From the NCBI GenBank assembly GCA_947625045.1, contig CANQMW010000005.1:1-64000 (forward strand): a DNA stretch of 64,000 bases, in the 5' to 3' direction. Below the pieces are notes generated by a model that was not told the DNA's origin, searched no databases, and saw only the letters and a program-made list of their open reading frames with translations. Origin of the DNA: an uncultured Oscillospiraceae bacterium. Its GTDB lineage: Bacteria > Bacillota > Clostridia > Oscillospirales > Oscillospiraceae. Below are positions 18,028 through 24,746 of this stretch, piece by piece (the first letter of the stretch is position 1; every line of letters starts with the position of its first letter). Both the position numbers and the translations under genes were made by a program.

Positions 18028-18564
18028 TCAAATCCCGATTTGCCGCACAGAGGTTGACGGTGTTCCCTCCAACCTGAACCGCCACAATCTCGCCTGATCC
18101 TCCGGCGCGGCGTAGCCGATGCCCACCCGGGGGGAGGCGGTGATATGGGCGGGGACATAGCCGTCGTCCTCCAGGGACAATTCGTCCCCCAGCACCGTAT
18201 CGTTCAAACTCTTGTCGATGTGCAGGAACTTGGTCACCCGGCCGGGGCCCATGGCCCCTTCCACGCCCCGGATGAGCACCGCCTGGGGGTCGTCCTCGGC
18301 GCCGGTCACCAGGTTCAGCATCCAGTGGATGCCGTAGCATAGGTAGACGTATAGGGTCCCTGCCCGATGGTAGAAGACCTCCGTGCGCTTTGTCCGGCCA
18401 TGGCAGGCATGGCAGGCGGTGTCCTGCTCGCCGAAATAGGCCTCCGTCTCCGTGATGCGGGCGCGTATTTCCGTCCCATCCGGCAGGCGCCGGACCAGTA
18501 TTTTACCCACGAGGGCCCGCGCCGCCTCCGGCGCGGGCCTCATCAAAAGCTCATTCATATTCAT
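18028..18564 (-). CDS. DNA-3-methyladenine glycosylase (AAG/MPG family)
   Basis: 178-aa base-excision repair enzyme that removes alkylated purines. Family landmarks are ARALVGKILVRRL, ITETEAYFG with the catalytic Glu, ACHACHGRTKRTEVFY, and LYVYLCYGIHWMLN. It is somewhat shorter than the usual 190-200 aa. The start overlaps the end of apbE by 14 nt, so translation is coupled. Confidence 0.92.
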   Translation of the reverse strand: MNMNELLMRPAPEAARALVGKILVRRLPDGTEIRARITETEAYFGEQDTACHACHGRTKRTEVFYHRAGTLYVYLCYGIHWMLNLVTGAEDDPQAVLIRGVEGAMGPGRVTKFLHIDKSLNDTVLGDELSLEDDGYVPAHITASPRVGIGYAAPEDQARLWRFRLEGTPSTSVRQIGI

Positions 18565-19582
18565 AGGTGTAATCCTTGCCGGCCTCGGTGAAGCCGGCTT
18601 TGAGCCCCGCGGTCACGAGCACCCGGTCATCCTTCGTGATGAGCACCAGGTCCACATCCTCATGGGCCGCGGCATAGTCCAAGGCCTTTTCCGACCCCAG
18701 CACGAACAGGGCTGTGGAGAGCCCGTCCGCCCGGGCCCCGTCGGGGGTCACCACCGTCACGGATAAGAGGTCGTTGTCCACAGGCTGGCCCGTGGCCGGG
18801 TCCAGGATGTGGATGTAGGTCTCGCCGTCCTGCTCGAAATACCGCTGGTAGCCCCCGGAGGTGACCACCGCCGTCTGCCCCACGGACAATGTGCCCACAT
18901 AGGCGCCGGTGTCCTTTGGGTCCGTCACCGCCACCTGCCAGCGCTCCCCGTCGGGGCGGGTGTCGCCCAAGGTCTGCACGTTCCCGCCCAGGGACAGGAT
19001 GGCCTTGTCCGCTCCGGCGGCGGCCATGGCCTCCGCGGCCTTCTGGGCGGCGTAGCCCTTGGCCACCGCGCCGAGAGACAGCTCCATCCCCGCGGGCACG
19101 GTCACGGCGCTGCCGTCTATGGCGATAGCCCCTGTATCTTTGGCGGCCAGAAGCCCGGCCAGCTCCGCCTCATCCGGCACCCGGTATTCGCCGGTGGTGA
19201 AGCCCCAGGCCTTGATGACGGGATAGAGGGCCGGGTCCAGAGCCCCGCCGGTCTCCCGCCATACGTCCAGGGCCGTTCCCAGCACGGCGGCGCAGTCGGC
19301 TGACACCGCAACAGGCCCGCCCGCGCCCATGTTCAGGGCGCGGAGGGAGCCGCCCTCCTTCTCCGGGTCCAGGTCAGCCGCCAGGGCGTTGATGACCTCC
19401 GCCGCGGCGTCGAGGGCGGCGTCGGCCTGGTCCCCGTAGGCGGTAAGGAGCATGACCGTGTCCATGGCGAAAAGCTGCTTTTCATGCTTCTCCGGTCCCT
19501 TCTTTCCGCAGGCGGTCAGCACCAGCCACAGGGCCAGGGCCAGTGCTCCCAGACGCTTACAGCTCCGCCTTGTGGGCCTCAT
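18551..19582 (-). CDS. apbE: FAD:protein FMN transferase (ApbE)
   Basis: 343-aa lipoprotein that attaches FMN covalently to extracytoplasmic flavoproteins. A lipobox ends the signal peptide (LVLTACGKK, Cys at about 25). Motifs include FAMDTVMLLTAYG, GALDPALYPVIKAWGF, SLGAVAKGYA, ILSLGGNVQTLG and the metal-binding DGLSTALFVLG. No Rnf or Nqr gene is close, but the neighbouring Fe-S aldo/keto reductase overlaps its 5' end by 26 nt. Confidence 0.93.
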   Translation of the reverse strand: MRPTRRSCKRLGALALALWLVLTACGKKGPEKHEKQLFAMDTVMLLTAYGDQADAALDAAAEVINALAADLDPEKEGGSLRALNMGAGGPVAVSADCAAVLGTALDVWRETGGALDPALYPVIKAWGFTTGEYRVPDEAELAGLLAAKDTGAIAIDGSAVTVPAGMELSLGAVAKGYAAQKAAEAMAAAGADKAILSLGGNVQTLGDTRPDGERWQVAVTDPKDTGAYVGTLSVGQTAVVTSGGYQRYFEQDGETYIHILDPATGQPVDNDLLSVTVVTPDGARADGLSTALFVLGSEKALDYAAAHEDVDLVLITKDDRVLVTAGLKAGFTEAGKDYTYEYE

Positions 19583-20579
19583 AGAACTCCCAGTAATCCT
19601 TCAGCATGTACTTGAGCACCTTGGGGGTGTCCAGGTGATAGGGGCACTTGGATTTGCACTTGCCGCACTCAAGGCAGGTCTCGATCTTGTTCATCTTTGC
19701 CTGCCACTCGGGCGTGAAGTAGGGCCGCCAGGGACTGCGGCGGATGAGCATGTCCATCCGGGCGCAGTTTCGTATCTCTATCCCCTGGGGGCAGGGCATG
19801 CAGTAGCCGCAGCTCCGGCAGAACTGGCCGCCCAGCTGAGCCTTATCCGTGTCGATGACGGCCTGGAGCTCCCCGTCCATAGCCGGGTCCTCGTCCGCCA
19901 GGGCCAGCCACTGCTCCAGCTCCTCCATGGTCTGCACGCCGTAGATGGGCACCACGCCCTCCTGCTGCCCCATGAAGGCGTGCACCGCCCGGGCGTTGGA
20001 GAGCATGCCCCCGGCCAGGGCCTTCATGGCGATGAAGCCCATGTCCGCCTCCCGGCAGGCCTGGACAAGCTGGAATTCCTCGGGGCTGGACAGGTAGCTG
20101 AAGGGGTACTGGAGCGTCTCGAACCGGCCCGAGGCCACCGCCTCCTGGGCGAAGCGGATGGAGTGGCTGGTGACGCCGATGTGGCGGATATGGCCCGCGG
20201 CCTTGGCCTCCAGGGCGGCCTCATAGGCGCCGTTGTCCACCTCGTCCCAGTTGGATACCATGTGGAACTGGAACAGGTCTATGTAGTCGGTCTTCAGCCG
20301 CTCCAGGCTCATCTGGATGTGCTTTGCCACGGTGTCGTGGTCCCGGCCCATGCTCTTGGTGGAGATGACGATGTTCTGCCGCACACCGGCCAGGGCCAGG
20401 CCCAGCTTCTCCTCGGAGTCGGTGTAGGAGTTGGCGGTATCGAAGTAGCGGATGCCGCCCTCATAGGCCCGGCGGAGAATGGGCACGGCCTCTTCCTTGC
20501 TCCGCCGCTGGATGGGCAGGGCGCCGAAGGCGGGCTTCGTCACCGTAAGGCCGGTCTTTCCCAATGTCATGGTCTGCAT
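19557..20579 (-). CDS. Aldo/keto reductase with C-terminal ferredoxin-type clusters
   Basis: 340-aa NADPH-dependent oxidoreductase. The AKR barrel (1-265) has GGIRYFDTANSYTDSE with the catalytic Asp/Tyr, STKSMGRD and HIGVTSHS. The C-terminal part carries CRSCGYCMPCPQGI and CLECGKCKSKCPYHL, two Cys-rich sites for 4Fe-4S clusters. This fusion is common in anaerobes. It is first of a three-gene overlapping unit with apbE and the glycosylase, behind its own promoter. Confidence 0.92.
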   Translation of the reverse strand: MQTMTLGKTGLTVTKPAFGALPIQRRSKEEAVPILRRAYEGGIRYFDTANSYTDSEEKLGLALAGVRQNIVISTKSMGRDHDTVAKHIQMSLERLKTDYIDLFQFHMVSNWDEVDNGAYEAALEAKAAGHIRHIGVTSHSIRFAQEAVASGRFETLQYPFSYLSSPEEFQLVQACREADMGFIAMKALAGGMLSNARAVHAFMGQQEGVVPIYGVQTMEELEQWLALADEDPAMDGELQAVIDTDKAQLGGQFCRSCGYCMPCPQGIEIRNCARMDMLIRRSPWRPYFTPEWQAKMNKIETCLECGKCKSKCPYHLDTPKVLKYMLKDYWEFYEAHKAEL

Positions 20580-20612
20580 AAGATCACCTCAAAGTGTATA
20601 TGATTAATTGAA

Positions 20613-20641
20613 AGTTTACCCTTGCCCGGGGCGAATGTCAA
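20613..20641 (-). promoter_or_regulatory. Promoter of the aldo/keto reductase operon
   Basis: Minus strand: TTGACA (20636-20641), 17-nt spacer, TAAACT (20613-20618), 34 nt before the ATG. Confidence 0.75.
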
Positions 20642-20648
20642 ATAGAAC

Positions 20649-20677
20649 TTGACTTTTGCGGGGCCGCGTGGTATTAT
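20649..20677 (+). promoter_or_regulatory. Promoter of initiator tRNA gene
   Basis: TTGACT (20649-20654), 17-nt spacer, TATTAT (20672-20677), 19 nt before the tRNA. Confidence 0.75.
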
Positions 20678-20695
20678 AATGCCCCAATCGAACGA

Positions 20696-20772
<77 letters not shown>

Positions 20773-20779
20773 AAACTGG

Positions 20780-20814
20780 TAACGCAGTTTGATACAATGG
20801 TATCGACTGCGTTA
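20780..20814 (+). terminator. Hairpin downstream of tRNA-fMet, probable terminator
   Basis: TAACGCAGT pairs with ACTGCGTTA and the inner GATAC pairs with GTATC around AATG. It begins 8 nt after the tRNA; the following sequence is TCGTTATATTG, so the T tract is weak. A second, weaker hairpin lies at 20834-20856. Confidence 0.5.
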
Positions 20815-20944
20815 TCGTTATATTGTGCCGACACGCCAAGGCTTTCCGCCCTGGCGCGTTGCATTTTATGGGTTGTGATGCCTGTATGGCGCGGTTTTGT
20901 GAGGGCCTTTCGGGGTGAAAGCGATGGATCTGGGCGGAGGCTAC

Positions 20945-20988
20945 CGTTAAATTACCGCGATTCGTTAAATTACCGGGGATTCGTTAAA
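20945..20988. repeat. Short tandem repeat CGTTAAATTACCG...GATT
   Basis: Two adjacent units of 18 and 19 bp (20945-20962, 20963-20981) plus the first 7 bases of a third that overlap the stop of the flavodoxin gene. Nothing else is visible between this and the tRNA. Confidence 0.7.
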
Positions 20989-21586
20989 CAGCCGACTGCG
21001 GCCGCATACTGTACAGGGTTGCCGCGAACGCGGCGGCATGGCGGGCCTTTTCCTCGTCCATAAACGGCACGTCATAGCCCAGATGCCGCTCCGCCAGCAT
21101 CCCGGCATAGACGAGCCGGGAGTGTTTGCAATAACGCTTCAGGCCCTCCTCCCACAGGTCCGCGCCCCTTTCAGGTGGATAGCCGCAGGTCACGATGGAC
21201 GCCACCCGTTTCCCGGCCCACAAGGCCGGGCCTTTTTCTGTCCCGTAATACTTGTTCATGCCGTAGACGAACCTATCCATCAGCGCTTTCATGGACGGCG
21301 TACAGTACCAGGAATAGATGGGCGTGGCCAGCACCAGAAGGTTGCAATCCAGCACCTGGTCAAAAAGGGCATAGGCGTCGTCATGGACGGCGCAGCCAAA
21401 CCCGGACCAGTCTTTCTGGCAGGCGCGGCAGGCGGTGCAGGGCGCGATGGCCTTCTCATAGAGCCACACGGTCTCGTGGCCCCAGCCATGCCGCACAAGT
21501 TCCGCGCAGAACGGCTCCAGCAGCGCCGCCGTGTTGCCATTCCTGCGGGGGCTGCCCATCAGAACGAGCGCGTTCATGCCTGTCAC
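20984..21586 (-). CDS. Flavodoxin-like NAD(P)H-dependent oxidoreductase
   Basis: 200-aa FMN protein. The phosphate-binding loop is GSPRRNGNTAALLEPF (residues 12-27), then the Cys-containing CTACRACQKDWSGFGCAV typical of iron-sulfur-flavoprotein-like NADPH reductases, and LLVLATPIYSWYCTPSMKALMDR at about 80-105. It overlaps the end of the HxlR gene by 4 nt and so shares its transcript. With the divergent ACGX operon it may supply electrons or respond to the same redox signal; that link is inference. Confidence 0.88.
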   Translation of the reverse strand: MTGMNALVLMGSPRRNGNTAALLEPFCAELVRHGWGHETVWLYEKAIAPCTACRACQKDWSGFGCAVHDDAYALFDQVLDCNLLVLATPIYSWYCTPSMKALMDRFVYGMNKYYGTEKGPALWAGKRVASIVTCGYPPERGADLWEEGLKRYCKHSRLVYAGMLAERHLGYDVPFMDEEKARHAAAFAATLYSMRPQSAV

Positions 21587-21918
21587 TCTGCCAGCTTGGC
21601 GGCACGGTATTCCTCGCCCCAGGAGCGCATGGCGTCCAGGATGGGCTGGAGGCTACGGCCCAGGTCGGTCAGCGAATACTCCACCCGCGGCGGCACCTCG
21701 GGAAATACCGTGCGGGTGACGAGCCCGTCCGCCTCCATGGACCGCAGGCTGTCGGTGAGTACCTTCTGGCTCACGCCGTCCAAATCCCGCTGCAGCTCGT
21801 TGAACCGCCAGGGGCGGACCATGAGATTGCGTATGATGAGCAGCTTCCACTTGTTGCCTATGAGCTGCACAGTGGTGGCCACGGGGCACTCGGGCAGCAG
21901 TTCGGCCTTTGTTTTCAT
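21583..21918 (-). CDS. HxlR family transcriptional regulator
   Basis: 111-aa winged-helix protein. ECPVATTVQLIGNKWKLLIIRNL, the RFNELQRDLDGVSQKVLTDSL recognition region and VPPRVEYSLTDLGRSL are the HxlR pattern. Cys at residue 12 is the position that senses electrophiles or oxidants in many members. The start at 21918 has GGAGG 8 nt upstream; the frame is open a little further. It is divergent from the ACGX peptide operon and is the likely regulator of it. Confidence 0.92.
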   Translation of the reverse strand: MKTKAELLPECPVATTVQLIGNKWKLLIIRNLMVRPWRFNELQRDLDGVSQKVLTDSLRSMEADGLVTRTVFPEVPPRVEYSLTDLGRSLQPILDAMRSWGEEYRAAKLAE

Positions 21919-21958
21919 ATCGCGCCTCCATACAGTCAAAATCGAGTGTTACACTTGA

Positions 21959-21988
21959 ATGATACTGCGCTGTCCGGCCATATGTCAA
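21959..21988 (-). promoter_or_regulatory. Promoter of hxlR-flavodoxin unit
   Basis: Minus strand: TTGACA (21983-21988), 18-nt spacer, TATCAT (21959-21964). Confidence 0.8.
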
Positions 21989-21994
21989 TCAGTT

Positions 21995-22057
21995 ACAAAA
22001 AGGTGCGTACCCCACCTTTTTGTGCGTACTTGTGGGGTGTGAAAATGTCCCTATAAT
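21995..22057 (+). promoter_or_regulatory. Promoter and candidate operator of ACGX operon
   Basis: A perfect 11-bp inverted repeat ACAAAAAGGTG/CACCTTTTTGT (21995-22005, 22013-22023) overlaps two direct copies of GTGCGTAC (22003-22010, 22022-22029; 19 bp apart). The second copy abuts a -35 TTGTGG (22030-22035), and after 16 nt the -10 is TATAAT (22052-22057). The hairpin could also insulate the divergent transcripts. HxlR binding is inference. Confidence 0.6.
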
Positions 22058-22109
22058 GGGAACCACGGGAGGCGGACAGCTTTCTGAATCTATCAAGGAG
22101 GACATGACG

Positions 22110-22322
22110 ATGGCACTTTCTGATCTGGCATCCTGGGCCCAGGACAAGGTGGCCTCCGCCTGCGGCGCGGCCGACAAGCCCGCGGAGAAGCCCGCGGCCT
22201 GCGGTTCCGCCTGCGGCACGGCCGGTAAGCCGGAAGAGAAACCCGCGGCCTGCGGCGCGGCTGACAAGCCCGCAGAGAAGCCTGCGGCTTGCGGCTCTGC
22301 CTGTGGGGCGGGGGACAAATAA
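22110..22322 (+). CDS. ACGX-repeat peptide, predicted RiPP precursor
   Basis: 70-aa peptide with an N-terminal helix-like leader (MALSDLASWAQDKVAS) and then repeated Ala-Cys-Gly units: ACGA, ACGS-ACGT, ACGA, ACGS-ACGA, separated by KPAEKPA or KPEEKPA spacers. Six Cys in all. There is no signal peptide. AGGAGG precedes ATG at 22110 by 8 nt; an in-frame upstream ATG is too close to the ribosome site. It is followed by a hairpin and then the SPASM radical SAM gene. The composition fits the NCBI 'ACGX-repeat peptide' family as I recall it. The modification is presumably at Cys or its neighbours, but is unknown. Confidence 0.82.
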   Translation: MALSDLASWAQDKVASACGAADKPAEKPAACGSACGTAGKPEEKPAACGAADKPAEKPAACGSACGAGDK

Positions 22323-22328
22323 GACCAC

Positions 22329-22352
22329 TCCCGGCGGGTCATCCCGCCGGGA
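22329..22352 (+). terminator. Internal hairpin, likely attenuator between precursor and maturase
   Basis: Perfect 10-bp stem TCCCGGCGGG/CCCGCCGGGA with a TCAT loop, starting 6 nt after the precursor stop. No T run follows, so it probably reduces read-through or stabilises the precursor mRNA rather than ending all transcription. Confidence 0.6.
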
Positions 22353-22379
22353 ACAAATGATCGTTTTCGAGGATACAAG

Positions 22380-23414
22380 ATGAAATCGTATTTCTCCTTC
22401 CAATGGCACATCACAGACCAGTGCGACCAACGGTGCAAGCACTGTTATATCTTCTCCGGCAGTGAGCATCAGCATCTGGACTTCATGACCTGGGCGCAGA
22501 TGGAGGACACGTTATATAACTGCCTGGACTTCTGTGCGGTCTATGACCGGCTGCCCTACTTTTACATCACCGGCGGCGACCCCATCCTGCACCCGGACTT
22601 CTGGCGGCTGCTGGAGCTGCTGCACGGACATGACGTGCCCTTTACCATCCTGGGCAATCCCTTCCACCTGAATGACCAGGTGTGCCGGGAGCTGAAGGCT
22701 CTGGGCTGCGAGAAGTACCAGCTGTCCCTGGACGGCCTTCGCCAGACACACGACTGGTTCCGCAAGCCCGGCTCCTATGACTGCACGCTGGAGAAGATCG
22801 GCTGCATCCAGCGGGCAGGCATCCGGGCCGTCATCATGACCACGGTGTCCAGGACCAACCGCATGGAGGTGCCGGGCATCATCGACGCGGCGGTGGCAGC
22901 GGGCGCAGACGTGTTCGCCTTCTCCCGCTATGTACCCAGCGGCGGGGACCTGGACGCCTCTATGACGGCCCAGGAGTACCGGGAATTGCTGGCGGTGTGC
23001 GATCAGAAATTCAAGGAGTACGAGGCCCGGGGGTGTAAGACGTACTTCAATAAGAAGGACCATCTCTGGACCCTTTACGAGTACGAGACAGGCGCGTTCA
23101 CCATCCCGGAAAACGCAAAAGAGGGCATGATCTACGGTGGCTGCAACTGCGGCAACTGCCACATCACCATCCTACCCACCGGGGACGTATACGCCTGCCG
23201 CCGGGTGGCGGAGAGCAAGGTGGGCAACGTACTGGAGGACCGACTGGCGGACGTGTGGGTGTGCCAGATGGAGCAGTACCGGGACTACGGAAAATTTGAA
23301 AAATGCGCCAGATGCGAGCTCATGCCCTGGTGCCGGGGCTGTCCCGCCGTGGCCAAGGGCACGAGCGGCGATTTCTACGCCCCCGACCCCCAATGCTGGA
23401 AGGAGGTATCCTGA
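22380..23414 (+). CDS. Radical SAM/SPASM peptide maturase, ACGX system
   Basis: 344-aa predicted peptide-modifying enzyme. The SAM-cluster motif is CDQRCKHC (residues 15-22), followed by FYITGGDPILHPDF (the GGE-like motif is GGD here) and YQLSLDG. The C-terminal SPASM part supplies auxiliary-cluster Cys: GGCNCGNCHITILPTGDVYACRR, then CARCELMPWCRGCPA and a final DPQCWKE. The position 57 nt after an ACGX-repeat peptide gene matches the family named 'radical SAM/SPASM domain protein, ACGX system'. Substrate is inferred from neighbourhood. Confidence 0.88.
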   Translation: MKSYFSFQWHITDQCDQRCKHCYIFSGSEHQHLDFMTWAQMEDTLYNCLDFCAVYDRLPYFYITGGDPILHPDFWRLLELLHGHDVPFTILGNPFHLNDQVCRELKALGCEKYQLSLDGLRQTHDWFRKPGSYDCTLEKIGCIQRAGIRAVIMTTVSRTNRMEVPGIIDAAVAAGADVFAFSRYVPSGGDLDASMTAQEYRELLAVCDQKFKEYEARGCKTYFNKKDHLWTLYEYETGAFTIPENAKEGMIYGGCNCGNCHITILPTGDVYACRRVAESKVGNVLEDRLADVWVCQMEQYRDYGKFEKCARCELMPWCRGCPAVAKGTSGDFYAPDPQCWKEVS

Positions 23415-23415
23415 T

Positions 23416-24000
23416 ATGGAACTGCTGGAACTTATGAAGCACCGGCGGGCCATCCGCCGGTTCGACGCCCGACAGGTGGACGAAGATGCGCTTCAAAAGA
23501 TATTGGAGGCGGGACTGTATGCCCCCAGCGCGGGCGGACGGCAGGGGGTGCTGTTCGCGGTGTGCCAGGACCGGGAAGTAAATGAGCGGCTGGGGAAGAT
23601 CAAGCGGGCCAACTCCAACCCCAGTATGGCCACGGCCACCCGCTATGTGTCCCGTGAGCAGCCCAGCATCGCGGACGATCCGAACCTCGTCAACGCCTTT
23701 TACGACGCGCCCACGGTCGTCACTCTGTTCGCGCCGAAGAACTTCCTGTTCGCGGCGGAGGACTGCGCCTGCGCGGCGGAGAACATGATGCTCATGGCGG
23801 ACGCGCTGGGGGTGGGCTCCTGCTACATTGGCCAAGGCTGGACGGCTTTCGCGGACCCTTACGGCCAGGAGATATTGAAAAAGTGGGCCATCCGCACGGA
23901 CTATTACGCCCTGATGCAGCTGCTTCTGGGCTATCCCAAAGAGGGCGACGTCCACCCCACGCCAAAGCCCAGAAAAGACGGGCGTGTACTGCGGTTTTGA
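23416..24000 (+). CDS. Nitroreductase family protein of the ACGX operon
   Basis: 194-aa FMN-dependent oxidoreductase. It has the opening ELLELMKHRRAIRRFDARQVDEDALQKILEAGLYAPSAGG in pieces typical of the family, with FMN-contacting R10/R14 region, and CAAENMMLMADALGVGSCYIGQ near 125. The ATG is 1 nt after the maturase stop (AGGAGG inside the maturase end). It may reduce or oxidise the modified peptide, or supply electrons; nitroreductase-like enzymes act on other RiPPs, for example as thiazole dehydrogenases, so peptide tailoring is plausible but unproved. Confidence 0.88.
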   Translation: MELLELMKHRRAIRRFDARQVDEDALQKILEAGLYAPSAGGRQGVLFAVCQDREVNERLGKIKRANSNPSMATATRYVSREQPSIADDPNLVNAFYDAPTVVTLFAPKNFLFAAEDCACAAENMMLMADALGVGSCYIGQGWTAFADPYGQEILKKWAIRTDYYALMQLLLGYPKEGDVHPTPKPRKDGRVLRF

Positions 24001-24019
24001 AGAAGAAAGGAAGAAAACG

Positions 24020-24649
24020 ATGGACGCACAGACTTGTTTGAAGAAGCTGGAATATGTGGGCGTGCTGGCCTTTGCCACGGTGGACGCATCCGGCGCGCCG
24101 CAGATACGCAATATCTCAGCCATCCACTATGAACCGGACCGGATGCTCTTTTTCACAGCGAAGGGCAAGGACTTTTGCAAAGAACTTCTGGCCGACGGCC
24201 GGGTGCAGGTGCTGGGATATACGAAGTATAAGGAGATGATCCGGCTGGCCGGCAGAGCGGTCCCCGTGCCGGATGATGAACAGGAGAAGTGGATCGACAC
24301 GATCTTTGCCGAACAGCCCTACCTTTCAAACGTCTATCCCGGCGACACAGGGAAACTGGCGGGCATCGTCTTTGCAATACGGGACGGCCAGATCGAGTAT
24401 TTCAATCTGGGCGTCAACCCCATCTTCCGGGAGAGCTATGCTATCGGGGCGGGGAGCGTCACGAAGAAAGGCTATGTCATTTCAGACAGGTGTATCGGCT
24501 GTGGCAAGTGTCTGAAAAACTGCCCCCAGCGGTGCATCGAACCAGGGACGCCCTACGCCATCCGGCAGGAGAACTGTCTGCACTGCGGCAACTGTTTCGC
24601 GGTGTGCCCTGTGAAGGCGGTGTCAAAACGGGCCTCACCAGAGGCATGA
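24020..24649 (+). CDS. Flavin split-barrel protein fused to two 4Fe-4S sites
   Basis: 209 aa. The N-terminal 140 residues are a pyridoxamine-5'-phosphate-oxidase-like FMN barrel (GVLAFATVDASGAPQIRNISAI, FFTAKGKDFCKEL). The C-terminal part is a bacterial ferredoxin pair, CIGCGKCLKNCPQRCIEPG and CLHCGNCFAVCPVKAV. Last gene of the ACGX operon, 19 nt after the nitroreductase. It looks like the electron-transfer partner of the maturase or nitroreductase. Confidence 0.88.
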   Translation: MDAQTCLKKLEYVGVLAFATVDASGAPQIRNISAIHYEPDRMLFFTAKGKDFCKELLADGRVQVLGYTKYKEMIRLAGRAVPVPDDEQEKWIDTIFAEQPYLSNVYPGDTGKLAGIVFAIRDGQIEYFNLGVNPIFRESYAIGAGSVTKKGYVISDRCIGCGKCLKNCPQRCIEPGTPYAIRQENCLHCGNCFAVCPVKAVSKRASPEA

Positions 24650-24691
24650 AGATGCAATGTATGCACATGACATAGCAGAAAGCACAACACA

Positions 24692-24728
24692 AAAGATGTC
24701 ATCCATAAATTTTATGGATGACATCTTT
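24692..24728. terminator. Strong bidirectional terminator
   Basis: Perfect 18-bp arms (AAAGATGTCATCCATAAA and its complement) with one central T. It ends the ACGX operon and the convergent recombinase gene of the integrated element, and marks the approximate left limit of that element. Confidence 0.85.
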
Positions 24729-24746
24729 CCTGTATTTATCGACCTG

